Shown: positions 1-6,720 of the stretch, piece after piece
Layout of the letters: each line of letters starts with the position of its first letter
How positions within the stretch are numbered: the stretch's first letter is position 1
Assembly: GCA_964396555.1 (NCBI GenBank)
Contig: CAYNFX010000098.1
Location: forward strand, 1 to 6,896
Origin: Geofilum sp964396555
GTDB lineage: Bacteria; Bacteroidota; Bacteroidia; Bacteroidales; Marinilabiliaceae
Direction: 5' to 3'
Length of the DNA: 6,896 bases
Notes under the pieces: generated by a model
The model's input: only the letters and a program-made list of their open reading frames with translations
Told to the model about the DNA's origin: nothing
Database searches by the model: none
Position numbers and translations under genes: made by a program

Positions 1-50
1 GTAAAATTGCATAGTTTTTTACTAACAATTACTTAAACGATTTCATACGT

Positions 51-2204
51 ATGTTTAATAAAAACTTACTTAAATCAAAACGTATATTTCTTTGTTTTGG
101 TTGCATAGCATTATTAACCTGTTGTAAAAACAATAGTAAGATGACAGATTACAATCCTTTACTAGAGGACTTTAACACACCGTATCAGACCGTACCTTTC
201 GACAAGATAAAGGCAGAGCATTACGTTCCAGCCTTTAAGGTAGCAATGAAACAGGGACGTGAAGAGATCAATGCCATTATCAATAATACAGAGGAACCCA
301 CCTTTGCCAATACAATTGAGGCTATCGAGAAAAGTGGAATACTTCTTACCCGTATCAGCTCTGTGTTCTTTAACATGAACGGAGCCGAGACCAGTGACGA
401 TATTCAGAAAGCTGCCCGTGAAGTAGCTCCTCTTCTATCAGAGTATAGCAACGATATCTGGCTGAATGAAAGCCTTTTTGCCAGGGTTAAAAGCGTTTAC
501 GACAAGAAAGATGAGCTGAGTCTGAATACAGAGCAAAGCATGTTACTGGATCAGATTTACAAGAGCTTTTCACGTAGTGGTGCCCTTCTTGGAGAAGCTG
601 AAAAGCAAAGATACAGGGAGATCACTGCAGAACTGTCACAGCTTTCTCTGCAATTCGCAGAAAACCTACTGGCAGAAACCAACAGTTTTAAACTTCTTAT
701 AACTGATACTGCTGATCTTGCTGGTCTGCCAGAAGCTGAGATCGAAAATGCCAAGCACCTGGCTGAAAGCGAAGGTCAGGAAGGCTGGATGTTTACTCTT
801 CATGGACCAAGCATGAGCCCCTTCCTGAAGTATGCAGATAACAGAGACCTCCGAGAAAAGCTTCAAAGGGCTTCTACTTCAAGAGCAAATAACAACAACG
901 AATACGACAACAAGGCTATTATGGTGAAGATTGCAAATCTTCGACTTGAAAAAGCCAACCTGCTCGGTTATGCTTCTCATGCAGATTATGCACTTGAAGA
1001 AAGAATGGCTCAGAATGCTGCTAACGTACACGACCTTCTCAACCAGCTGTATGAAAAGTCATATCCACATGCAAAAAATGATGTAATTGAGGTAAGCAAC
1101 TTTGCTAAAAAGGCAGGACTTAATGATGAACTGCAACGCTGGGACTTTTCTTACTATTCCGAAAAGCTCCGCCGGTCGCTTTTCGACCTTGATGACGAGA
1201 TGATCAGACCTTACTTCCAACTTGACAATGTAAAGCAGGGCATCTTTGACCTTGCCACCAAACTATATGGCCTTACATTTAAGGAGAATAAAGAAATTCC
1301 TATTTATCACCCTGATGTACAAGCCTATGAAGTGTACGACAAGGACGGATCTATCCTTGCAATATTCTATACAGACTTTCACCCACGCAAGACCAAGCAA
1401 GGTGGAGCATGGATGACCTCATTCAGGGAACAACATAAGGTAAATGGAGAAAGAGTAATACCGCATATCTCGATTGTATGTAACTTTACCCAACCATCTC
1501 CTTCACGTCCCTCACTGCTTACTTTCTATGAGGTTACTACCTTCCTGCATGAGTTTGGTCACGCACTACACGGCATGCTTAGTGATGTCACTTACGAAAG
1601 TCTTGCAGGTACAAGTGTTTACAGGGATTTCGTAGAACTCCCATCTCAGATAATGGAAAACTGGGCACTTGAGAAGGAATGGCTTGCAATGTGTGCAACT
1701 CACTATCAAACAGGCGAAACAATCCCTGCAGAACTTGTTGAAAAGATTATCAATTCTGATAATTTCCAAAGCGGTTATGCTTCTGTTCGCCAACTTGGCT
1801 TTGGATTCAATGATTTGGGATGGCATACTGTTACCGCACCAATTACAGAAGATCCCATTGAATTTGAAAAGAAGGCTATGGCAAAAACTGAGCTATTCCC
1901 TGAAGTTGAAGGAAGCTGTGTAAGTTCCGCGTTTAGCCATATCTTCGACGGAGGTTATGCCGCCGGTTATTATAGTTACAAATGGGCTGAGGTTCTTGAT
2001 GCTGATGCCTTCTCTGTATTCAAAGAAAACGGAATCTTTGACAGTGCAACTGCCGAAAGATTCCGCGAATGTATCTTGTCAAAGGGAGGTACTGAGCATC
2101 CAATGGATCTTTATGTAAGATTCAGAGGTGAGAAGCCTTCAGTTGACGCACTGCTAAAAAGAAGTGGACTGCTGGAAACTCCTAAGCCAGTTCAAGCTTT
2201 ATAA
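51..2204 (+). CDS. dcp: M3 family zinc metallopeptidase, Dcp/oligopeptidase A-like, predicted lipoprotein
   Basis: This 717-residue protein should cleave short peptides, probably releasing C-terminal dipeptides. The M3 signature is complete: HEFGH at residues 500-504 (two zinc ligands and the catalytic Glu501), the third ligand Glu529 in RDFVELPSQ, and the substrate-side GYAAGYYSYKW at 635-645. The N-terminus is basic (KNLLKSKR), then hydrophobic, and ends LLTCC at 21-25. This is a plausible signal peptidase II site at Cys24 or Cys25, so the enzyme is probably anchored outside the cytoplasm. Thr or Cys before the modified Cys is not a textbook lipobox. After cleavage about 693 residues remain, close to E. 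coli Dcp. An in-frame TAG at 12-14 and no other ATG before 51 support this start. Met31 at 141 would give a cytoplasmic form but would leave the signal-like segment unexplained. RDFVE is more Dcp-like and LPSQIMENW more OpdA-like, so the exact subfamily is less certain than the family. Confidence 0.93.
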   Translation: MFNKNLLKSKRIFLCFGCIALLTCCKNNSKMTDYNPLLEDFNTPYQTVPFDKIKAEHYVPAFKVAMKQGREEINAIINNTEEPTFANTIEAIEKSGILLTRISSVFFNMNGAETSDDIQKAAREVAPLLSEYSNDIWLNESLFARVKSVYDKKDELSLNTEQSMLLDQIYKSFSRSGALLGEAEKQRYREITAELSQLSLQFAENLLAETNSFKLLITDTADLAGLPEAEIENAKHLAESEGQEGWMFTLHGPSMSPFLKYADNRDLREKLQRASTSRANNNNEYDNKAIMVKIANLRLEKANLLGYASHADYALEERMAQNAANVHDLLNQLYEKSYPHAKNDVIEVSNFAKKAGLNDELQRWDFSYYSEKLRRSLFDLDDEMIRPYFQLDNVKQGIFDLATKLYGLTFKENKEIPIYHPDVQAYEVYDKDGSILAIFYTDFHPRKTKQGGAWMTSFREQHKVNGERVIPHISIVCNFTQPSPSRPSLLTFYEVTTFLHEFGHALHGMLSDVTYESLAGTSVYRDFVELPSQIMENWALEKEWLAMCATHYQTGETIPAELVEKIINSDNFQSGYASVRQLGFGFNDLGWHTVTAPITEDPIEFEKKAMAKTELFPEVEGSCVSSAFSHIFDGGYAAGYYSYKWAEVLDADAFSVFKENGIFDSATAERFRECILSKGGTEHPMDLYVRFRGEKPSVDALLKRSGLLETPKPVQAL

Positions 2205-2634
2205 CAAGCTTTTTGACGGGTTCCGGTTGACCGGAACTCACCATAGTCTTGTGAATCTCACCGGGGAAGAATATCACAAAACCGCCAGCGGGAATGTGGT
2301 ATTCTTCCCCTTCTCCTTCATAAACGGTCAGATCTTTTTCTTCGTTATATGCGTGCTTGACCTTTACCTCATCAGGATCTGCAAAGAACACTCTTTCCTT
2401 TCCCTCAAGCACATAATGAATATCCAGGTACCTCTCATGAGCTTCCCAGATATTCTCATCAAATCCCTTAGTTTCGCCTGAAATCCCGCTACAATACAGG
2501 TGATCTCCAACGATCTCACGCTTTCCCGTAAAGAAATCATCATCCTCCATCGATTCAATAAAATCAAAAGCTTGTTCCAATGATGGATGAAGCATGAAAT
2601 AACGTGATGCATTCTCTAGTTTGTCTATTATCAT
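2182..2634 (-). CDS. YhcH/YjgK/YiaL (DUF386) family cupin-like protein
   Basis: This 150-residue soluble protein has the usual length for the family that contains E. coli YhcH (NanQ, a sialic acid anomerase), YiaL and EbgC. The family core is present: EAHERYLDIHY at 64-74, followed by LEGKE, and a C-terminal FFPGEIHKTMV at 122-132. His66, His73 and His128 with nearby acids are the likely metal-binding set of the beta-sandwich. A role in opening or epimerising a sugar is known for some members. The substrate here is unknown because no sugar gene is adjacent. No signal peptide is visible, so it is probably cytoplasmic. The start at 2634 is fixed by an in-frame TAA at 2653-2655 with no other start codon in between. 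It converges on the M3 peptidase gene and the coding regions overlap by 23 bp. It diverges from the NO reductase across a 216-bp gap. Confidence 0.9.
   Translation of the reverse strand: MIIDKLENASRYFMLHPSLEQAFDFIESMEDDDFFTGKREIVGDHLYCSGISGETKGFDENIWEAHERYLDIHYVLEGKERVFFADPDEVKVKHAYNEEKDLTVYEGEGEEYHIPAGGFVIFFPGEIHKTMVSSGQPEPVKKLVIKLELA
2194..2214 (+). terminator. weak candidate terminator at the end of the M3 peptidase gene
   Basis: Two copies of AAGCTT (2194-2199 and 2206-2211) can pair as a 6-bp stem around a 6-nt loop that contains the peptidase stop codon. A run of five T lies at 2210-2214. The stem is short and AT-rich and lies inside the coding region of the opposing DUF386 gene, so this may be chance. 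Confidence 0.22.
2218..2239. repeat. inverted repeat just past the peptidase stop, inside the DUF386 gene
   Basis: GTTCCGG at 2220-2226 pairs exactly with CCGGAAC at 2231-2237 around TTGA. One G-T wobble and one further G-C pair extend the stem to 9 bp. It starts 14 bases after the peptidase stop codon and also encodes part of the DUF386 C-terminus (SGQPEPV). It has no T-run on its 3' side in either direction. It could stabilise the peptidase mRNA 3' end or help stop convergent transcription. The repeat itself is certain; its role is not. Confidence 0.4.
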
Positions 2635-2645
2635 AATCTTAATGT

Positions 2646-2675
2646 TTATATGTTAATCATTAGTTCATTACTCCT
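2646..2675 (-). other. Shine-Dalgarno-like motif and minimal open frames in the DUF386 leader
   Basis: On the minus strand AGGAG (plus-strand CTCCT at 2671-2675) is followed by the start-stop frame ATG AAC TAA (2668-2660). That frame overlaps a second one, ATG ATT AAC ATA TAA (2660-2646), 11 nt before the DUF386 start. The SD-like motif sits at the right distance for the first mini-frame but 36 nt from the real start. This may be a leader-peptide control or chance. Confidence 0.15.
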
Positions 2676-2767
2676 ACCTGTTTTCTGCAATATCCAGATT
2701 ATTTGACATTTGCTGCCTGACTTGCTATCTTCACTATCAGAGAGCTAATATAGAATAAATAAAAATT

Positions 2768-2781
2768 TCAACAATTGTGGA
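2768..2781. promoter_or_regulatory. candidate operator dyad upstream of norB
   Basis: TCAACAATTGTGGA is a 14-bp dyad with a perfect 8-bp core (ACAATTGT) and one mismatched pair outside it. It is centred about 51 bp upstream of the transcription start inferred from the -7 element. It resembles a regulator site in form, but I cannot match it confidently to a known FNR, HcpR or NsrR consensus. Confidence 0.25.
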
Positions 2782-2782
2782 T

Positions 2783-2790
2783 ATGCGCAT
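2783..2790. promoter_or_regulatory. second small palindrome upstream of norB
   Basis: ATGCGCAT is a perfect 8-bp palindrome and a GC-containing island in very AT-rich DNA. Its centre is 12 bp from that of the preceding dyad and about 40 bp upstream of the inferred transcription start, which is where a class II activator would bind. The opposite strand reads AAAGATGCGCAT, loosely like an NsrR half-site but not a match. Confidence 0.2.
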
Positions 2791-2811
2791 CTTTTTATAT
2801 ATTTTCTTTTC

Positions 2812-2819
2812 TATTTTTG
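2812..2819 (+). promoter_or_regulatory. candidate Bacteroidota -7 promoter element for norB
   Basis: TATTTTTG matches the Bacteroidota primary-sigma consensus TAnnTTTG at every fixed position. It would place the transcription start near 2826 and give a leader of about 25 nt before the ATG at 2851. No TTTG box lies at the expected upstream distance, which would fit a promoter that needs an activator. The local T-richness makes chance matches fairly likely. Confidence 0.4.
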
Positions 2820-2850
2820 TTTGAAAGCCTCTAACTTAATCAGACAACAC

Positions 2851-5094
2851 ATGAAAACAAAAAATCTATGGATCGGATTCATTGCGGTAATCACAATCTC
2901 GTTTGCCGTATTGCTTTATTATGGTAGGGAAATCTATCGTGAAGCTCCACCTGTTCCCGAAAAGGTAGTAACTGTTACAGGAGAAGTGCTATTTTCAGGA
3001 CAGGAAATTAAAGATGGCCAGAATGTATGGCAGTCGCTCGGAGGCCAACAGGTTGGAACAATCTGGGGCCATGGAGCTTACCAGGCTCCAGACTGGACAG
3101 CTGACTGGCTTCACAGAGAAGCTGTTTATATGCTGGATGCCCTTGCTCTTACCAGTTATGGAAAAGCTTATGATAAACTGGAAGATGATAAGCAAGCAGC
3201 GTTACAGGTACTGCTCCAAAAGGAACTAAGGACAAATACCTATGACAAGGCAACCGGAGTCCTAACTGTTTCATCCCTTCGGGCTGAGGCTATTGCCAAC
3301 AATTCAAAACACTACGCGGGCCTGTTTACAGACAACCCCTCAATGGACCACCTAAGGGATGCTTATGCAATTCCGGCAAACTCACTAAAGGATCCGGAGA
3401 GGGTGCATCAGCTCAATGCCTTCTTTTTCTGGGCCTCATGGGCTTGTGTCGCTCAAAGACCAGGACAGGAAATCAGCTATACTAACAACTGGCCGCCTGA
3501 AAAACTGGTAGCAAACACTCCTACAGGTTCAATGATATTATGGACCGGGTTCAGTGTTATCCTGTTGCTTGCAGGCATTGGCTTAATGGTGTGGTACTAT
3601 GCCTCCACAAAGGAAGAGGAACCGATAGTAGCACCTCCGGCTTCACCGGTTGCAAACTTAGCACAAACTCCTTCACAAAGAGCTACGCTGAAATACTTCA
3701 TAATAGTAACCTTCCTGATATTAGTCCAGGTAGTCATGGGAGTAGTGACGGCTCACTACGGAGTAGAAGGTCTTGGATTTTATGGAATACCGCTTGCCGA
3801 CTGGCTCCCCTACTCCGTTTCCCGCACATGGCACGTACAGCTGGCAATATTCTGGATAGCAACATCGTGGCTGGCAACTGGCTTATACTATGCACCGACT
3901 ATAGTTGGTAAGGAGCCTAAGTTTCAGAAACTAGGTGTAGACCTCTTATTCTATGCCTTGCTAGTAATAGTACTTGGATCGCTTGCAGGCCAGTGGATGG
4001 GCATCATGCAGAAACTGGGACTTGTTGAGAATTTCTGGTTTGGTCACCAGGGCTATGAATATGTTGATCTTGGCAGATTCTGGCAGTGGTTTCTGTTTGC
4101 CGGACTATTTATATGGCTATTCCTGATGGGTAGAGCCATTATTCCAGCAATTAAGCAAAAAGCCGGCAATCACCATCTTCTAATAATGTTCCTGATTGCC
4201 TGTGTCGCCATTGCTCTGTTCTATGGTGCAGGTCTTATGTGGGGAAGGCAGACCAATCTTGCTATTGCCGAGTATTGGAGATGGTGGGTGGTTCACCTTT
4301 GGGTAGAAGGTTTCTTCGAGGTCTTTGCTGTAGCTGTGATGTCTTTCCTCTTCGTGCGACTCAGACTTCTGAGGGCACAAATGGCAACCGCGGCAGTACT
4401 CTTCACTACTATTATCTTTCTGTCGGGTGGTATACTAGGTACCTTCCACCACCTTTATTTTACAGGAACACCTACTGCCATCATGGCTATTGGCGCAACC
4501 TTCAGTGCACTTGAGGTCGTACCTCTGGTCCTTGTAGGCTATGAGGCTTATGATCACTTGAAACTGTCAAGGAGCAGTACCTGGATTAGTTCTTACAAAT
4601 GGCCAATATATTGCTTTATTGCAGTAGCATTTTGGAACCTTGTAGGCGCAGGTATCTTTGGCTTCCTCATTAACCCTCCTATTGCCCTCTATTATATGCA
4701 GGGACTAAATACTACACCTGTTCACGGCCATGCTGCCCTCTTCGGAGTCTATGGCATACTTGGTATCGGACTTATGCTTTTCGTACTGCGTGACATGAAT
4801 ACAGATGTAAAATGGAAGGACACCTGGATCAAATATGCTTTCTGGCTGATAAATATCGGACTTTTGGCAATGATAACTATTAGCCTGCTTCCAATAGGTC
4901 TTGCACAAACAGTTGCAAGCGTTCAGGAAGGACTTTGGTACGCCCGTTCGGCTGAATTTATGCAACAGGATTATATTACTGTATTCAAATGGCTTAGGGT
5001 AATCGGAGATACTCTTTTTGCAATAGGTACTCTTGCACTGGTGTGGTTCGTCATTGGACTTAAAACCGGTTGGAGTATAGAAAAACGTAACTAA
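2851..5094 (+). CDS. norB: quinol-dependent nitric oxide reductase (qNOR), single subunit
   Basis: This 747-residue inner-membrane enzyme reduces 2 NO to N2O with electrons from quinol. It has an N-terminal helix (about 5-23), an extracytoplasmic domain (about 25-225) and a heme-copper-oxidase-like helical core. qNOR signatures are GQNVW (56-60), WGHGAY (72-77), APDWTADWLHRE (79-90) and TNNWPPE (211-217). No CxxCH is present, so it should not use cytochrome c. The metal ligands expected from cNOR are all there: His328 and His627 for low-spin heme b, His625 for heme b3, and His482, His533, His534 and Glu486 around FeB. The spacing HxxxE and then HH 51 residues after the first His equals that of Pseudomonas NorB. 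A TTG at 2821 extends the frame by 10 residues, but ATG 2851 gives a normal N-terminus (MKTKNLW then a helix). Its length is typical and it shows no damage. It probably serves NO defence. Confidence 0.96.
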   Translation: MKTKNLWIGFIAVITISFAVLLYYGREIYREAPPVPEKVVTVTGEVLFSGQEIKDGQNVWQSLGGQQVGTIWGHGAYQAPDWTADWLHREAVYMLDALALTSYGKAYDKLEDDKQAALQVLLQKELRTNTYDKATGVLTVSSLRAEAIANNSKHYAGLFTDNPSMDHLRDAYAIPANSLKDPERVHQLNAFFFWASWACVAQRPGQEISYTNNWPPEKLVANTPTGSMILWTGFSVILLLAGIGLMVWYYASTKEEEPIVAPPASPVANLAQTPSQRATLKYFIIVTFLILVQVVMGVVTAHYGVEGLGFYGIPLADWLPYSVSRTWHVQLAIFWIATSWLATGLYYAPTIVGKEPKFQKLGVDLLFYALLVIVLGSLAGQWMGIMQKLGLVENFWFGHQGYEYVDLGRFWQWFLFAGLFIWLFLMGRAIIPAIKQKAGNHHLLIMFLIACVAIALFYGAGLMWGRQTNLAIAEYWRWWVVHLWVEGFFEVFAVAVMSFLFVRLRLLRAQMATAAVLFTTIIFLSGGILGTFHHLYFTGTPTAIMAIGATFSALEVVPLVLVGYEAYDHLKLSRSSTWISSYKWPIYCFIAVAFWNLVGAGIFGFLINPPIALYYMQGLNTTPVHGHAALFGVYGILGIGLMLFVLRDMNTDVKWKDTWIKYAFWLINIGLLAMITISLLPIGLAQTVASVQEGLWYARSAEFMQQDYITVFKWLRVIGDTLFAIGTLALVWFVIGLKTGWSIEKRN

Positions 5095-5121
5095 TATCTA
5101 TCTTCACTAAATCTACCTATG

Positions 5122-5156
5122 GAAGGTCTGAAACAGCCGTTTCAGACCTTCTTATT
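5122..5156 (+). terminator. strong hairpin between norB and the PepSY_TM-like gene, terminator or attenuator
   Basis: Bases 5122-5134 and 5139-5151 form a perfect 13-bp stem (GAAGGTCTGAAAC and its complement) with the loop AGCC. An outer G-T wobble can be added. The bases that follow (TTATT) make only a weak U-tract. It begins 27 bases after the norB stop and ends 24 bases before the next start. It probably ends much of the norB transcript and lets some readthrough reach the downstream gene. It could instead be a processing or stability element. Confidence 0.75.
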
Positions 5157-5175
5157 GAAAATATGTCCTCACAAT

Positions 5176-6720
5176 ATGAATAAGAACTGGAAACCTTATA
5201 AGAAGCTACACAGATGGCCTGGGTTAATATTGTCATTTTTTCTGCTTTACTTCGGCATCACAGGGATATTTCTAAATCACAGAGAAGCCTTTTCCCACAT
5301 TGATATCAAAAGGAAAGATCTTCCTGGCAGTTACAGATACAACAACTGGAACAATGCCTCCGTCAAGGGCAGCATCCGACTGCCTGATGACTCATTGCTT
5401 GTCTATGGGGCTATCGGAATATGGAAATGCGACGGAGAATTTGGTAGTTTCAGACCTTTCAATGCAGGAATCCCAATGGGATCCGACAACAGAAGGGTCT
5501 TTGATCTTCATCAGAACCACTTAGGACATATCTATGCAGCAACCCAATTTGGTCTCTTTGCATGGGATTACCATTCAGGTTTTTGGCAAAGTATGCCCAC
5601 CCTGGAAGGAAGCACCCGCTTTGTCGGTATTGAGAGTATTGGAGATACCGTTTATATACTTAGTCGTTCCTTCTTATACAAGGGAATAACTGCTGGTCCG
5701 GCTACCCAACTGGAGCGTATTGAGCTAAAGGCTCCTGATGATTATCGTAATACGGTAAGTCTGATGAAGACTTTATGGCAGACTCATTCAGGAGAGATAC
5801 TCGGACTGCCTGGACAACTCTTTGCAGATCTCCTTGGACTTGTCACAATATTTCTGTCACTAACAGGCATTATCTGGTTCTTCTTTCCAGATTGGATAAA
5901 GCGACGCAAACTGGCAGGGAAACCAAGAAGGAAACTAATTGGTGTTGCTTCCTGGTCACTTAGATGGCACAACAAAATAGGTGAGCTGACCTTTGTCTTT
6001 CTTGCTATTATGTATCTGACGGGTATTTTCCTTCGTCCTCCCTTCCTTATAGCAATTGCAAATGTTGAAGTACCTCCTGTCAAATATTCAAACCTCGATC
6101 AGCCTAATCCCTGGTACGACAAACTACGTGATCTGCTATATGACAATGACAAAGATCAAATGCTTGTCTCAACCCTCGATGGTATGTTCACTTTGAACAG
6201 AGATGATTTCAGTCTTGAACCCTTCGAAAACCAGCCCCCGGTAAGTGTAATGGGAATTACAGTATTTGAACCATTCGAAAATGGGGCATATCTGATCGGA
6301 TCCTTTAGTGGCTTATTTACATGGCATCCATCCAATCCGGTTATAATCAACTATGTCACTGGTGAAGAACACTATGAGAAAGGTGGAAGGCCTACAGGCG
6401 ACTTTAAAGTCGCAGGCTTAATAACAGATCCCAGCGGCCTACGTTACATGATGGACTATGACAAAGGGGCTACTCCCCTTTGGCATGACAACGACTTCCC
6501 TCCCATGCCCGAAATATTAACCGATAATGAAGGGCTGTCGTTGTGGAATGTAGCGCTTGAGATACATACAGGGCGCTTTTTCTCTGCAATTCTGGGTGAT
6601 TTTTACATTCTGATAGTTCCACTTGCAGGACTTGCCGGAGTTGTTGTTGTCATTAGCGGTTACATACTATATCGCAGAAAATTTAAAAGAAAGGGAGTGA
6701 TAAGTACTGATGTTGAGTAA
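5176..6720 (+). CDS. PepSY_TM-like (PiuB/FoxB-type) membrane protein with duplicated propeller-like periplasmic domains
   Basis: This 514-residue protein has four predicted helices (about 14-34, 211-237, 268-286, 475-499). A basic cytoplasmic loop (IKRRKLAGKPRRK) and a basic tail (RRKFKRK) put both termini inside and two domains in the periplasm (about 38-205 and 290-465). The helix starts LHRWPG and RWHNKIGE, each followed by (I/L)TGIFL, are typical of the PepSY_TM family. His12 and His265 sit at the cytoplasmic edge; His204 (THSGEILG) and His464 (IHTGRFF) sit at the periplasmic edge. The two halves align with each other. The periplasmic parts repeat G(I/L/M)(F/W) blocks such as FGLFAWD and FSGLFTWH, and I see no PepSY domain in them. 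FoxB, a structurally known relative, binds two hemes and reduces siderophores. A di-heme redox role beside qNOR is inferred. An ATG at 5119 would read through the hairpin and add 19 unconvincing residues, so 5176 is preferred. Confidence 0.85.
   Translation: MNKNWKPYKKLHRWPGLILSFFLLYFGITGIFLNHREAFSHIDIKRKDLPGSYRYNNWNNASVKGSIRLPDDSLLVYGAIGIWKCDGEFGSFRPFNAGIPMGSDNRRVFDLHQNHLGHIYAATQFGLFAWDYHSGFWQSMPTLEGSTRFVGIESIGDTVYILSRSFLYKGITAGPATQLERIELKAPDDYRNTVSLMKTLWQTHSGEILGLPGQLFADLLGLVTIFLSLTGIIWFFFPDWIKRRKLAGKPRRKLIGVASWSLRWHNKIGELTFVFLAIMYLTGIFLRPPFLIAIANVEVPPVKYSNLDQPNPWYDKLRDLLYDNDKDQMLVSTLDGMFTLNRDDFSLEPFENQPPVSVMGITVFEPFENGAYLIGSFSGLFTWHPSNPVIINYVTGEEHYEKGGRPTGDFKVAGLITDPSGLRYMMDYDKGATPLWHDNDFPPMPEILTDNEGLSLWNVALEIHTGRFFSAILGDFYILIVPLAGLAGVVVVISGYILYRRKFKRKGVISTDVE

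Larger units (their letters stand above)
2635..2850. promoter_or_regulatory. divergent intergenic region between the DUF386 gene and norB
   Basis: This 216-bp gap is AT-rich, especially from 2748 to 2820, and has no credible gene. It must hold promoters for both flanking genes. On the norB side it contains two dyads (2768-2781 and 2783-2790) and a Bacteroidota-type -7 element (2812-2819). On the DUF386 side I found no good TAnnTTTG match, only a Shine-Dalgarno-like AGGAG with tiny open frames (2646-2675). Confidence 0.7.

Noticed and set aside
1566..1826. Antisense open frame inside the M3 peptidase gene
   Set aside because: It overlaps the catalytic region of a well-conserved gene, has no recognisable domain and no sign of its own promoter.
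2182..2634. Assigning nanQ or ebgC to the DUF386 gene
   Set aside because: The family is clear, but no sialic acid or beta-galactosidase gene is nearby and the family covers several substrates, so a specific symbol is not justified.
2703..2731. E. coli-like promoter TTGACA, 17-bp spacer, TATCTT
   Set aside because: Bacteroidota primary sigma factors do not use the -35/-10 consensus of E. coli, the -10 match is only 4 of 6, and it lies about 120 bp from norB. The -7 type element at 2812 is a better candidate.
2821..2850. TTG start that extends the NO reductase by 10 residues
   Set aside because: The added residues (KASNLIRQH) do not resemble a qNOR N-terminus. ATG at 2851 is followed at once by a basic residue and a membrane helix, and the TTG would lie upstream of or at the inferred transcription start.
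3540..3911. 123-codon open frame within norB in another frame
   Set aside because: It lies wholly inside a clearly conserved qNOR coding region, and its translation shows no recognisable domain or membrane pattern. It is a shadow frame.
5119..5175. ATG at 5119 as the start of the PepSY_TM-like gene
   Set aside because: The added codons run through the perfect hairpin (5122-5151) and encode residues that look like translated hairpin. ATG 5176 gives a normal MNKNWKPYKKLHRW family start.
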